Source of the DNA: Cytophagales bacterium
GTDB taxonomy: Bacteria > Bacteroidota > Bacteroidia > Cytophagales > 172606-1
Direction: 5' to 3'
NCBI GenBank assembly: GCA_030446715.1
Contig: JAUJMU010000001.1
Coordinates: 62,001 to 126,000 of the forward strand
DNA length: 64,000 nt
Below the pieces are notes generated by a model. It searched no databases, was not told where the DNA came from, and saw only the letters and a list, made by a program, of their open reading frames with translations. Numbering within the stretch: the stretch's first letter is position 1; the number at the start of each line of letters is the position of its first letter. Below, in pieces: positions 8,971 to 17,050 of this stretch. The position numbers and the translations under genes were made by a program.

Positions 8971-9005
8971 GACAGACTACAAAAGAGTTCCTTTTGTAGT
9001 CTGTC
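8971..9005. other. Long perfect hairpin inside the foldase operon
   Basis: A 15-bp perfect stem, GACAGACTACAAAAG paired with CTTTTGTAGTCTGTC around a 5-nt loop, lies in the 86-bp gap between the first and second foldase genes. There is no T-run on either side, so it looks less like a terminator than a processing or mRNA-stability element that could set the ratio between the two products. Confidence 0.7.
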
Positions 9006-9039
9006 GTTTAAGGCAAACGGCGTTCAGCGGTCAAACGCA

Positions 9040-11328
9040 TTATCTGATCATGGCCTGGACTTCCTGCTCATTCACCACCACCGGATACCGGCGGCGCAAT
9101 GTTTCCAGCCATTGTTTCTCCAGAAACGTCTGGAAATCCGAAATCGTAGCGCCCCTGGATTCTTCAAATGTTCGGGGCCGGGGTTCTTCCACTGCCGTAA
9201 TGTCTACGTAGTATTTGCGGCCACCGTGGTCAAGCTGATGGCTGCCCTTCTGCCAGTTGACCCTGTCCACTATTTCATTGTCACCCTTCTGAAAAAATCC
9301 TTCCGTAATCTCAAGACTCAGCGGCTTCCGGGAATTGAAGCTTCTTTCAATCGCATTTTTATCAGTTGAATACAGGGTGAAAGTAACCCGCGCATTCTGA
9401 CGCAGATTGGTTTTGGAAACAGGTTTAAAACGACCGGCATCGCGGATTATTATCCTGGTGAGGTCAATGCCATTGTCAGTCAGGTAATCTGAAATGGTGC
9501 GGGCCCGCTTACCGGATACGGCTTCCGTTTCACGCGGGTCAGCAAAACCGGTGATTTCCACCAGCAGCGACTTGTCCTGCTGCATGGCCCGGATCAGTTT
9601 CCGCAGCTGATCCTGCTGGCCGGAGTCAGTAGCCGTCTTGTTTTTATCGAAGTTCAGCTCCGCAAAAGCCGGGTTATTTACCGGAAAACTGGGCTTCTTC
9701 AGGGTTTCCTTCAGTTCGGCCAGCACAGTTGCATCGGCGGCGTTGTATACAGTGGCCTTTACCCGGCGGCCCCACTGGTAATTGCTGCGGTTGTTTTCAA
9801 AAAATGCCCGCTGACCCGTGCTGTCACTCAGCGATTTGGACCAGACCTGGTCTTCCATCCGCTGGAAAAGCAGAATGCCGTCCCGGTACTCCTTCACCAG
9901 GTAGCGGTAGTCGGGATATTTTTCCTCCAGGTGCGCCTTTTCATATTCCCACAGCGACTGGTCTACGTAGCTGTTGTACAGAAGCTGGGCGTAGTAAGCC
10001 GGTGAAATGGTTGGCTTGGCCTCCTGCTGCCCTTTTACGTACTCAAAAAAGCCCGTGATGGGGTAGTTTTCCTTGCCAATAGTGAACAGGGTACGCCCCA
10101 GCGACTTCTCCGGCACGTAATTCCACTTACCAAAGCGCAGTGAATCCGTGATTTTGGAGAAGGCAAAGTTGCGGGCGGAAGCATCTTCCGTCAGGTTATT
10201 TTCGCGGCGAAGCCGTTGCAGGAACAGCGTACGGTTCAACTCGGAACGGGAGTCTTTATTGACGCGCTGCCGGAGGGTTTGCTCCAGTTCCTCCAGAGGC
10301 TCCAGTCCTTTTTTCTCAATCAGTTTGATGATGTGCCAGCCGTAAGGCGTAAGCACGGGGGCTGATATATCGCCGGGCTTGCGGAGGGCAAAAGCGGCAT
10401 CTTCAAAAGCGGGGATCATATTGCCGGTGCCGAAAGGAGGCAGTACGCCGCCCTTGTTGCGGGACGATCCGTCTTCCGAAAACTGAGAGGCCAGTCTGTC
10501 CCAGGCTTCACCCTTCACCAGCCGCTGGTAAATCTCGTCAATCTTCTGCTTTGCCGCCTGGGCGTCTTCGTGGGATACTTCGGGATTGGTGCGCACCATG
10601 ATGTGTGCGGCCTGCGCCTTGCCGCGGGACGGGCGGCGGTCGGCTACTTTGATGAGGTGATAGCCGAAACTGGTCCGGACCGGCCGGGAGATTTCCCCGG
10701 TCTTTGTCTGATAGGCCGCTTTCTCGAAGGGATACACCATCTGCAGCGCCGTAAAATACCCAAGGTCACCGCCGTTGCTCTGGGCTGACGGGTCCTGGGA
10801 GTGATTGCGGGCAAGGGTCGCAAAGTCGCCGCCGCTCACGAGTTGCTCCCGAAGCGCCTTGGCCTGCTGGTAGGCTTTCAGGGTATCTTCCGGATTGGCT
10901 TCCTTCGGCAACCCGATCAGCAGGTGCGAAGCCCGTATCTCCTCCTTCATGTGCTCATAGGCCTCTCTTACCAGATTGGCCGTTACGCTGCTGTCCATCA
11001 GGTAAGGCTCAGCTAGCTGCTCCCGGTAGCCGCTCAGTTCTTCCCGAAAGGTGGAAAGGGTATCAAGGCCCAGACTTTCGGCATCCAGCACTTTCAGCCG
11101 GAAATTGAGGTAAAGGTCAAGGTATTCGCGGAGACTTTTCTCGCGGCTGGTGCTGTCGGCAGCCGGCGGATTTTTCTCAAACACGTACAGGAACTCGGAG
11201 CGGTAAACCGGCACCTGACCTATAGTAGCAATCACGGGATCTTTGACGACGGAAGCGGAAGGGGCTTTCACTTTGCAGCCGCCTGCCAGAAGGGCTGCTG
11301 CTATCGCTGCACAGGCGATTCTGTTCAT
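9040..11328 (-). CDS. Large PpiD/SurA-like parvulin lipoprotein with OmpA-like segment
   Basis: 762 aa from the ATG at 11328, which gives a lipoprotein signal (MNRIACAAIAAALLAGGC); an upstream in-frame start would add 53 residues and hide the lipobox. A SurA-like helical region (about 35-120) precedes two parvulin domains (about 125-225 and 235-335), each with SQDP/SEDG and GGDLGYF/GGVLPPF motifs. A later part (about 570-670) contains LLVEITGFADPRETEAVSGKRA, similar to the OmpA-C peptidoglycan-binding fold. Probably an envelope foldase. First gene of the operon leading to moxR. Confidence 0.85.
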   Translation of the reverse strand: MNRIACAAIAAALLAGGCKVKAPSASVVKDPVIATIGQVPVYRSEFLYVFEKNPPAADSTSREKSLREYLDLYLNFRLKVLDAESLGLDTLSTFREELSGYREQLAEPYLMDSSVTANLVREAYEHMKEEIRASHLLIGLPKEANPEDTLKAYQQAKALREQLVSGGDFATLARNHSQDPSAQSNGGDLGYFTALQMVYPFEKAAYQTKTGEISRPVRTSFGYHLIKVADRRPSRGKAQAAHIMVRTNPEVSHEDAQAAKQKIDEIYQRLVKGEAWDRLASQFSEDGSSRNKGGVLPPFGTGNMIPAFEDAAFALRKPGDISAPVLTPYGWHIIKLIEKKGLEPLEELEQTLRQRVNKDSRSELNRTLFLQRLRRENNLTEDASARNFAFSKITDSLRFGKWNYVPEKSLGRTLFTIGKENYPITGFFEYVKGQQEAKPTISPAYYAQLLYNSYVDQSLWEYEKAHLEEKYPDYRYLVKEYRDGILLFQRMEDQVWSKSLSDSTGQRAFFENNRSNYQWGRRVKATVYNAADATVLAELKETLKKPSFPVNNPAFAELNFDKNKTATDSGQQDQLRKLIRAMQQDKSLLVEITGFADPRETEAVSGKRARTISDYLTDNGIDLTRIIIRDAGRFKPVSKTNLRQNARVTFTLYSTDKNAIERSFNSRKPLSLEITEGFFQKGDNEIVDRVNWQKGSHQLDHGGRKYYVDITAVEEPRPRTFEESRGATISDFQTFLEKQWLETLRRRYPVVVNEQEVQAMIR

Positions 11329-11544
11329 ACAGGAAAAGCGGGGTAAAAAACTGGATTTCTGCAATTTTACGAAATTTCTGCGTGAACTGACCGGGTCAGC
11401 AGTGCGACACTGACAGTACGTACAAAAAGGGAATCTTTTGCAGTAAGCAGGTATTGCGGGAACATCCCACTGGTAACGAAGAGACACCGGAATAAAGTAT
11501 AGGGAGGGAGAAAAATTACGGTGCCGGGAAAAGAAAAAGCCGCC

Positions 11545-11970
11545 TTAAACGGCGGCCCGGTGAATGCCTTTATATAAACGCCACGTGCTCTTCGAATCGT
11601 TGTATTCTACTTCTACCTTATCCATCAGTTTCTGCACCAGCATAAGCCCTACACCGCCGTTGCGCCCTTCTTTCACAATCTGCTTCAGGTCCGGAGATTT
11701 ATAGCTGTTCAGGTCGAAATAGGTTGCAGCCCGGTCAATGATCTCAAAGGTAACCCCGCCCGGCTGGTTGCGGATGCTGAGTTCGATGGAGTCGTCGGCA
11801 TTGCACTGGTGAGAATGGATAATCAGATTGCTGCAAACCTCGTCAACGGCCAGCACCATCTGATTGATCTCAATCTCCGAGAGCGAATAATTGCGCAACA
11901 CTCCGGTCACAAAATCACGGATTCCTTTGAGGTTCTCCCGGGAACAATAAAATTTATAATAATGAATCAT
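11545..11970 (-). CDS. RsbW-like anti-sigma factor / serine kinase
   Basis: 141 aa. GHKL-type ATP-binding fold of the HATPase_c_2 (RsbW/SpoIIAB) group: the N box is MVLAVDEVCSNLIIHSH and the G box is GGVGLMLVQKL. In known partner switches such a protein sequesters a sigma factor or other target and phosphorylates a STAS antagonist. It overlaps the upstream STAS gene by 17 bp, so the two are co-translated. No sigma factor or PP2C phosphatase is adjacent, so the target is unknown. Confidence 0.88.
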   Translation of the reverse strand: MIHYYKFYCSRENLKGIRDFVTGVLRNYSLSEIEINQMVLAVDEVCSNLIIHSHQCNADDSIELSIRNQPGGVTFEIIDRAATYFDLNSYKSPDLKQIVKEGRNGGVGLMLVQKLMDKVEVEYNDSKSTWRLYKGIHRAAV

Positions 11971-12301
11971 TTACTGACATTTTCGCTTCCGCCTCTGACA
12001 CTACGATAGTAAGCAGCTGATCAAGTCCCAGTACCTGAAAAACATTGAACACCTTTTCACTCAAGCCGAACAGTACCAAAGACGTTTGAGTACTTTCAAA
12101 ATCCTGCAGGTGGGACATAAATACGCCCAGCCCTGCGGAGGAAATATAATTCAGTTTTGTACAATCAATCAGAAGCTTTCTTTTGCCTTTGGCAATTGTT
12201 TGTTCGATGGCTTGATCCAGTAAAATAGATGAACTTGCATCAAGGTCTCCGTTTACTGAAAGTATGCTCAGTTGGCCTTCATGTAAGGTGCTGATTTCCA
12301 T
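11954..12301 (-). CDS. STAS-domain anti-sigma factor antagonist (RsbV-like)
   Basis: 115 aa from the ATG at 12301 (MEISTLHEGQ); the same frame is open 100 codons further up, but that part overlaps yidD and is not STAS-like. The STAS fold has LSVNGDLDASSS and the phosphoacceptor loop DCTKLNYISSAGLGVF, where a Ser next to AGLG is the usual phosphorylation site. It should bind and be phosphorylated by the RsbW-like kinase encoded next, whose start lies inside this gene. Together they form a minimal partner-switch module. Confidence 0.9.
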   Translation of the reverse strand: MEISTLHEGQLSILSVNGDLDASSSILLDQAIEQTIAKGKRKLLIDCTKLNYISSAGLGVFMSHLQDFESTQTSLVLFGLSEKVFNVFQVLGLDQLLTIVVSEAEAKMSVNDSLL

Positions 12302-12431
12302 ATCTGATTCGGTTACGTACTGTAGTTGGAAAAGTTGCGGAAAAACCAGTGAAAAGTAAGATTCTGACGAAAAAAGGGTAGACGGTTGCAAAACGAACTT
12401 ACTGCGGGATGTTATGCAAAAAGCCTGCCAT

Positions 12432-12644
12432 TCATGGAACCGGATCGTAGCCGCTGCCACCCCACGGATGACAGCGCAGAATCCGCCCGATGGTAAGCCC
12501 GGAGCCTTTAATGGCCCCGTGCTTCCGGATGGCTTCCAACCCGAAATGGGAGCAGGACGGAGTATACCGGCAGCCCACCGGCAGCCACGGCGAGAGAGCA
12601 ATCTGATAAAACCGGATCAATCCGATAAGTATTTGCTTACCCAT
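12432..12644 (-). CDS. yidD: Membrane protein insertion efficiency factor YidD
   Basis: 70 aa, the normal size. Family signature: [14 protein letters not shown], then [19 protein letters not shown] and [18 protein letters not shown], including the conserved cysteines. YidD has an amphipathic N-terminal helix, associates with the inner membrane and assists YidC-mediated insertion. It is not beside yidC or rnpA here. A MITE-like element lies 20 bp upstream of its start codon and may carry or disrupt its promoter. Confidence 0.95.
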   Translation of the reverse strand: MGKQILIGLIRFYQIALSPWLPVGCRYTPSCSHFGLEAIRKHGAIKGSGLTIGRILRCHPWGGSGYDPVP

Positions 12645-12663
12645 AAAACCCTTTAATTGTTAT

Positions 12664-12796
12664 CAGGACTTTCTCAAAACGCTTCCGGGTGGCCGTTTTT
12701 GAGACACAAACGGCGGTCCATACCCTACACGTGACCGTGGTGGGTATCGGCCGGACCGTGGTCAGTGTCACACTGACCACTTTTGAGAAAGTCCTG
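12664..12796. mobile_element. MITE-like element with 16-bp TIRs and 5-bp target duplication
   Basis: CAGGACTTTCTCAAAA at 12664-12679 is repeated perfectly in inverted form at 12781-12796. The pair is flanked by the direct repeat GTTAT (12659-12663 and 12797-12801), as left by transposition. The 133-bp element has no ORF, but it holds inner hairpins: GCCGTTT/AAACGGC near 12692-12714 and an 11-bp-stem near-palindrome at 12758-12780. It fits a non-autonomous transposon mobilised by an IS with the same ends; no such IS is in the window. Confidence 0.75.
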
Positions 12797-12849
12797 GTTA
12801 TGTTAAAACTACGGAAAAACGGTGATTGTTCCGCCGGCGGGTCTGGTTT

Positions 12850-15345
12850 TTACATGGGGTCCACATCGGCTACCAGGGTAGCCTGCCGGTTGGGCTTCAG
12901 CAGGCCGACTGCCTGCATCTGGTCCCGGAGGAGTTCTTTCACCGCTTTCAGGTTTACGTTATCCCGCTCCAGCTTGATGACAATATCCTTCAGAAACTGC
13001 CCGCGGATGCGGTCCACCAGCGGAGACTCCGGCCCCAGGACGCGGCCCCGGCCAAGTTTGTCTACCAGCCGGTCGGCCAGGTCCTGGGCGGCGGATTCGG
13101 CCACCCTGAGGTCTACGTGCTTTACCGTAATGCGGATCATACGCGAAAAGGGCGGATAATTGAATTTTTTCCGCTCTTCCATTTCCCGCTCAAACATCCC
13201 CTCGTAGTCGTCGGAGACAATTTTCTCCAGAATCAGCTGCTTCGGATCGGCCGTCTGAATGATGACCTTGCCGCGTTTGTCGCGCCGGCCGGCCCGGCCA
13301 CTCACCTGCGTCAGCAACTGAAAGGCTCTTTCGTGCGAACGGAAATCGGGAAAGTGAATCACGCGGTCGGCATCGAAAATGCCCACCGTGCCCACCCGTT
13401 CAAAGTCCAGGCCCTTGCTTACCATCTGCGTGCCGATTAACACATCCATCTCGCCCACCTCAAAAGACTGGATAATCTGCTGATAGGCATTCTTCTGCCG
13501 CGTCGTGTCGAGGTCCATCCGGCCCAGGCGGGCTTCGGGCACGTGCAGTTTCAGTTCGTCCTCAATCTTTTCGGTGCCGTAGCCAACCGTTCTGATTTTG
13601 GTGGAGCCGCAGGCCGGGCACACCGCCGGAGACGGTTCGTGGTAGCCGCAGTAGTGGCAGCGCAGTTCGTGATTCTGCAGGTGCAGCGTGAGGCTCACGG
13701 CGCAGTTACCGCAGTGCGGAATCCAGTTGCATTCTTCGCAGGCAATGTAGGGTGAGTAGCCGCGGCGGTTCTGAAACAGGATAATCTGCTCTTTTCTGGA
13801 CAGACCGAGCCGCATCTCGTCGAGCAGCACCGACGAAAAGCTGTGTTTGATCCGCTTCTGCTTGCGTTCCTTGCGCATGTCTACCAGCACCATTTCAGGC
13901 AGTTGTGAGTTCCCGAAGCGCTGACCCAGTTTCACGTAGCCGTACCGGCCCTGCTGCGCCTGGTAAAAAGATTCAAAGGACGGCGTGGCCGACCCCAGCA
14001 GCACTTTGGCCTTCTGGAAGCGGGCCACCACCAGGGCAAGATCACGGGCATTGTAACGGGGCGCGGGGTCCTGCTGCTTGTAGGAAGCTTCGTGCTCTTC
14101 GTCCACGATGATCAGGCCGAGGTTGTCAAAGGGCAGGAAAATGGCCGACCGGACGCCGATCACGAAGGAATACTTGCCCGACAGCACGCCCTGCCACACT
14201 TCTACCCGTTCGTTGTCGGAGAATTTGGAGTGGTAAATGCCCACCTGGTCGCCGAATACTTTGCGCAGACGGTTTACGATCTGAGTGGTCAGGGCAATTT
14301 CGGGCAACAGGTACAGCACCTGCGAACCGCCGTCCATCACCTTCCGGATCAGGTCAATGTATATCTCCGTTTTGCCGCTGCCGGTGATGCCATGCAGCAG
14401 AACGGTGTCTTTCGTCTTGAATTCTTCCATCACGGTGTTTTCAGCCGCCTGCTGCGCGGGGGAGAGGGTAGGGTGCCCGTTGCCCGTGAAGCCGGTTTCC
14501 TCAAACCGGGATTTGATGATCTCAAACTCCTCGACGATGCCATTCCTGATCAGGGTTTTGAGAGAGGAATCGGATATTTCGTCTGCCGCCAGCACGGTTT
14601 TTTCAAGCCCCGCTTCATTGGCCCCCGGATTGGTGAGGACCGGCACGTGCTGCATGTATTTGAGCAGTACATCCAGTTGCTTGGGCTTGCTGTCCAGAAT
14701 GGCGAACAGGGCCTCCAGATTGTCGCGTTGTTCGTACATGCGAAGCAGGCGCACCTTCCTGACCACCTTGGGCCGGTATTTTTCCCGCACCTCCTCAAAC
14801 AGAATGATGGCCCTTTTGCCGGTGAGGGACTTCATCACTTTATGTACATCCTTGCCTTCGAGTATTTTCACGGCCTCGTCATAAGAGAGCGACTGCTTGA
14901 TCTTCACAATTTCCAGCAACAGTTCCTCCTGCTCCGTAAGCGGGATGGACACATCAAAGTCGGGATTCAGCTGCATCCGCGACTCGCTGGAAATCTTCAG
15001 GCCCGACGGCAGGGCGGCATTCAGCACCTCACCCACGCAGCACATGTAGTATTCGGCGGCCCACTTAAACAGCTCAAGCTGACCTTGCGTGACAACCGGA
15101 TACTCGTCCAGCAGTTCCAGCAGGTACTTGGCGTTGTATCTGGCGGGCGGCAAGTGGTGCAGCTTGCCGATAATAGCCGTCAGGACGCGGCTTTTACCAA
15201 ACTGCACGATCACCCGCGAACCCACTTTTATGGTTTCATTGAAAGAGGCAGGCACCCGGTAAGTGAACAGATTGGGAACCGGAACCGGCAGAATCACATC
15301 CGCGAAAAGGGTATCGGTGCCTTGGTGATCGAGGGTGTACTGCAA
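12850..15345 (-). CDS. priA: Primosomal protein N' (replication restart helicase PriA)
   Basis: 831 aa, full length. The N-terminal 3'-DNA-binding domain (ADVILPVPVPNLFTYRVP) and winged helix are followed by a superfamily 2 helicase with Walker A GITGSGKTEIY, DEEH box IIVDEEHEASYKQ and LGSATPSFES. The zinc region carries four CxxC pairs between CEECNWIPHCGNC and CHYCGY...CPACG, then the helicase C-terminal lobe (GTQMVSKGLDFERV, QVSGRAGR). PriA restarts stalled forks. Translated alone; the MITE-like element lies between its stop and yidD. Confidence 0.97.
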   Translation of the reverse strand: MQYTLDHQGTDTLFADVILPVPVPNLFTYRVPASFNETIKVGSRVIVQFGKSRVLTAIIGKLHHLPPARYNAKYLLELLDEYPVVTQGQLELFKWAAEYYMCCVGEVLNAALPSGLKISSESRMQLNPDFDVSIPLTEQEELLLEIVKIKQSLSYDEAVKILEGKDVHKVMKSLTGKRAIILFEEVREKYRPKVVRKVRLLRMYEQRDNLEALFAILDSKPKQLDVLLKYMQHVPVLTNPGANEAGLEKTVLAADEISDSSLKTLIRNGIVEEFEIIKSRFEETGFTGNGHPTLSPAQQAAENTVMEEFKTKDTVLLHGITGSGKTEIYIDLIRKVMDGGSQVLYLLPEIALTTQIVNRLRKVFGDQVGIYHSKFSDNERVEVWQGVLSGKYSFVIGVRSAIFLPFDNLGLIIVDEEHEASYKQQDPAPRYNARDLALVVARFQKAKVLLGSATPSFESFYQAQQGRYGYVKLGQRFGNSQLPEMVLVDMRKERKQKRIKHSFSSVLLDEMRLGLSRKEQIILFQNRRGYSPYIACEECNWIPHCGNCAVSLTLHLQNHELRCHYCGYHEPSPAVCPACGSTKIRTVGYGTEKIEDELKLHVPEARLGRMDLDTTRQKNAYQQIIQSFEVGEMDVLIGTQMVSKGLDFERVGTVGIFDADRVIHFPDFRSHERAFQLLTQVSGRAGRRDKRGKVIIQTADPKQLILEKIVSDDYEGMFEREMEERKKFNYPPFSRMIRITVKHVDLRVAESAAQDLADRLVDKLGRGRVLGPESPLVDRIRGQFLKDIVIKLERDNVNLKAVKELLRDQMQAVGLLKPNRQATLVADVDPM

Positions 15346-15380
15346 AGCTGGGTGGGGGTTGGGCAGTACGCAATTTAATG

Positions 15381-15412
15381 AAAAGCCCCGACAGGCCGGG
15401 ACCAGTCGGGGC
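15381..15412 (-). terminator. Terminator downstream of hsp20
   Basis: GCCCCGAC (15385-15392) pairs with GTCGGGGC (15405-15412). Read on the minus strand the stem is followed by TTTT. It lies 24 bp beyond the hsp20 stop and before priA, so the two are separate transcripts. Confidence 0.65.
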
Positions 15413-15435
15413 GATAATACGGCTTTGCCGCAATC

Positions 15436-15834
15436 TTAAAATTCCTGAATATCTATTTTCCGGTGGGCTTTGGTACCGTCCTTGAACGGCAGGAACACCT
15501 TCAGTTCGCCCTCCTCGTATACCGCTTCGATCTGCCCGATATTTACAAAACCGGGAATGTCAAAAGAATGGTGGAACATCGGAATGCGCACCGGGTAAGG
15601 CCCGGCCATATTATTCAGATCCCCGGGCAGTTCCGAAAAAACAATCAGCTTATTGCTGTCAATAAAAACATTGAAAGCTTCTGCTTCAACGGTGGGGGCA
15701 GTGACGTGGAGCACAAATCCATTATCGGTTTCGCTCAGCTTCATTGTCGTCATAGACACTCCTCCATTGATGGTATTGAGCAAGTCGATAGGACGAATGA
15801 AATCACTCAATATATTTTTATGTTCAAATCTCAT
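15436..15834 (-). CDS. Hsp20/alpha-crystallin family small heat shock protein
   Basis: 132 aa. After a short N-terminal arm comes an alpha-crystallin domain (about 30-125): MKLSETDNGFVLHVTAPTVEAE, FNVFIDSNKLIVFSEL, the long loop IPMFHHSFDIPGFVNIGQIEA and YEEGELKVFLPFK. The final beta strand and C-terminal tail are short (KIDIQEF). Small heat shock proteins hold unfolded proteins in the cytosol without ATP. Monocistronic; its 5' side is an AT-rich region of about 220 bp that must hold the promoter, though no exact TAnnTTTG was found there. Confidence 0.85.
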   Translation of the reverse strand: MRFEHKNILSDFIRPIDLLNTINGGVSMTTMKLSETDNGFVLHVTAPTVEAEAFNVFIDSNKLIVFSELPGDLNNMAGPYPVRIPMFHHSFDIPGFVNIGQIEAVYEEGELKVFLPFKDGTKAHRKIDIQEF

Positions 15835-16052
15835 GATAATATCCTCCGTTTATGTTAACCTTCTTTAAACAAATAGTGTACCGAAAATTAACCCATTCGT
15901 TTAAATGAAATAAGTAAATGTGTATACGACACTTTGACCGTACTGTTACCGGAATATTACCATAATTTGCCATTTAGGCAGAATTTTTTATAAGCAGTGA
16001 AGCAGCCGTACAAAAGAACTATTTGCGGTACACAAGCATTCTGAGGGGTATT

Positions 16053-16102
16053 CAGACAAAAAAAGAGGCTCACCCTTTTCGGGAAGCCTCTTTTTTTGTC
16101 TG
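16053..16102. terminator. Bidirectional terminator in the 15835-16170 gap
   Basis: An 18-bp perfect stem (CAGACAAAAAAAGAGGCT against AGCCTCTTTTTTTGTCTG) with a 14-nt loop. It lies 68 bp beyond the minus-strand VWA-like lipoprotein gene. The rest of the 336-bp gap, next to the hsp20 start, is AT-rich leader and shows no other feature. Confidence 0.85.
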
Positions 16103-16170
16103 CTCGACTGGCCGGAAAAACTCCGGTATAAGACCATCCGGCCGGTGGCCTGGATACTCTGTTTTTTAAC

Positions 16171-16962
16171 TTAATTTAACTCTCTGACGGGTTCTTTCAC
16201 CCCGATTTCCCGGAAAAGCTGTTCCCAGTAATAGGTCACGTTGGGGTTATTCTCCCTGGTGGTGCTGGTGGGTTTGAACGGTGAAACCAGGTAGATGAGC
16301 AGCCTGCCCGCAAGTTCGGGGCGCAGCGTTGTTTTGAGTTTGACGGCGTCTTCCTTCGCCCAGGTTTCGGCCTGGTCGCGGCTCTGCGGAGGCTTAACGT
16401 GAAAATCGCGGCGGTTGGCTCCCGGCATGCTCTCAATCATGTCGCTGAAATAATACACAATAACCGTGGCTGAAGTATCGGCAATGCGGTTCACTACCTC
16501 CAGGGTGGCCCACACGTCGGTGTTTTTGCTGGTGGCCGTAGGGTTGGGCTTCATCAGGTGGGTAAGCGCCTGGTTCAGAAACTCCGCCTTCTCCTTGCGG
16601 AGGGAAAGCTGAAAATCGTTGCGGATGGCTTCCTTATCGGTAGGGCTGGCGTAAGTGGTGTCTTCCAGCACGGCTGCCTGGCACACATCGCTGAATACCT
16701 GCGCTTTGCCGGTATTTTCGTGCACGTAATAAATGTCCATCCGGTCGCCCCTGGTGCGGATATTGGAATTGACCATGTCCTGAAGGACTTTGGCGTACTT
16801 GCGGTTTACGTAATCCACGTCTTCAAATACGCTGGCTGATTTATCGAGGAATATAATTGACTGAATCGGTTTGACTACCGGCTTTTTTTCTTCTTCACCC
16901 CCGCAGGCAGTCAGCAGGATCAGGATTAAAGGCAGAAAGCTTGATTTATGAATGATTTTCAT
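16171..16962 (-). CDS. Lipoprotein with von Willebrand A-like fold
   Basis: 263 aa. The lipoprotein signal peptide ends ILILLTACGGEEE (lipobox LTAC). The following strand IQSIIFLDKSASV resembles the metal-binding DxSxS start of a VWA domain, and TATVIVYYFSDMIES and LLIYLVSPF look like its central strands, so a VWA-like fold in the periplasm is inferred. Homologues in Bacteroidota are uncharacterised. It lies 88 bp downstream of a coiled-coil membrane protein on the same strand; the pair probably works together. Confidence 0.6.
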   Translation of the reverse strand: MKIIHKSSFLPLILILLTACGGEEEKKPVVKPIQSIIFLDKSASVFEDVDYVNRKYAKVLQDMVNSNIRTRGDRMDIYYVHENTGKAQVFSDVCQAAVLEDTTYASPTDKEAIRNDFQLSLRKEKAEFLNQALTHLMKPNPTATSKNTDVWATLEVVNRIADTSATVIVYYFSDMIESMPGANRRDFHVKPPQSRDQAETWAKEDAVKLKTTLRPELAGRLLIYLVSPFKPTSTTRENNPNVTYYWEQLFREIGVKEPVRELN

Positions 16963-17050
16963 AATGTCTGGTGAGCACTAGAATAGCTTTACTGAACCCG
17001 GAGAGTTCAGTAAAGCGGGTTGGCACTCTTTTGTGTTTACTTGAACAAGG

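Noticed and set aside
12302-12601. N-terminal extension of the STAS protein
   Set aside because: The extra 100 residues overlap yidD and have no STAS-like sequence; ATG 12301 gives a normal STAS length.
14092-15378. 428-aa open frame antisense to priA
   Set aside because: Full overlap with a clearly conserved gene on the other strand; composition has no domain sense. Frames antisense to SurA (6719-8035), GHL10 (34505-35497), PBP1A (35921-37624) and the ferredoxin reductase (46795-47694) are rejected for the same reason.
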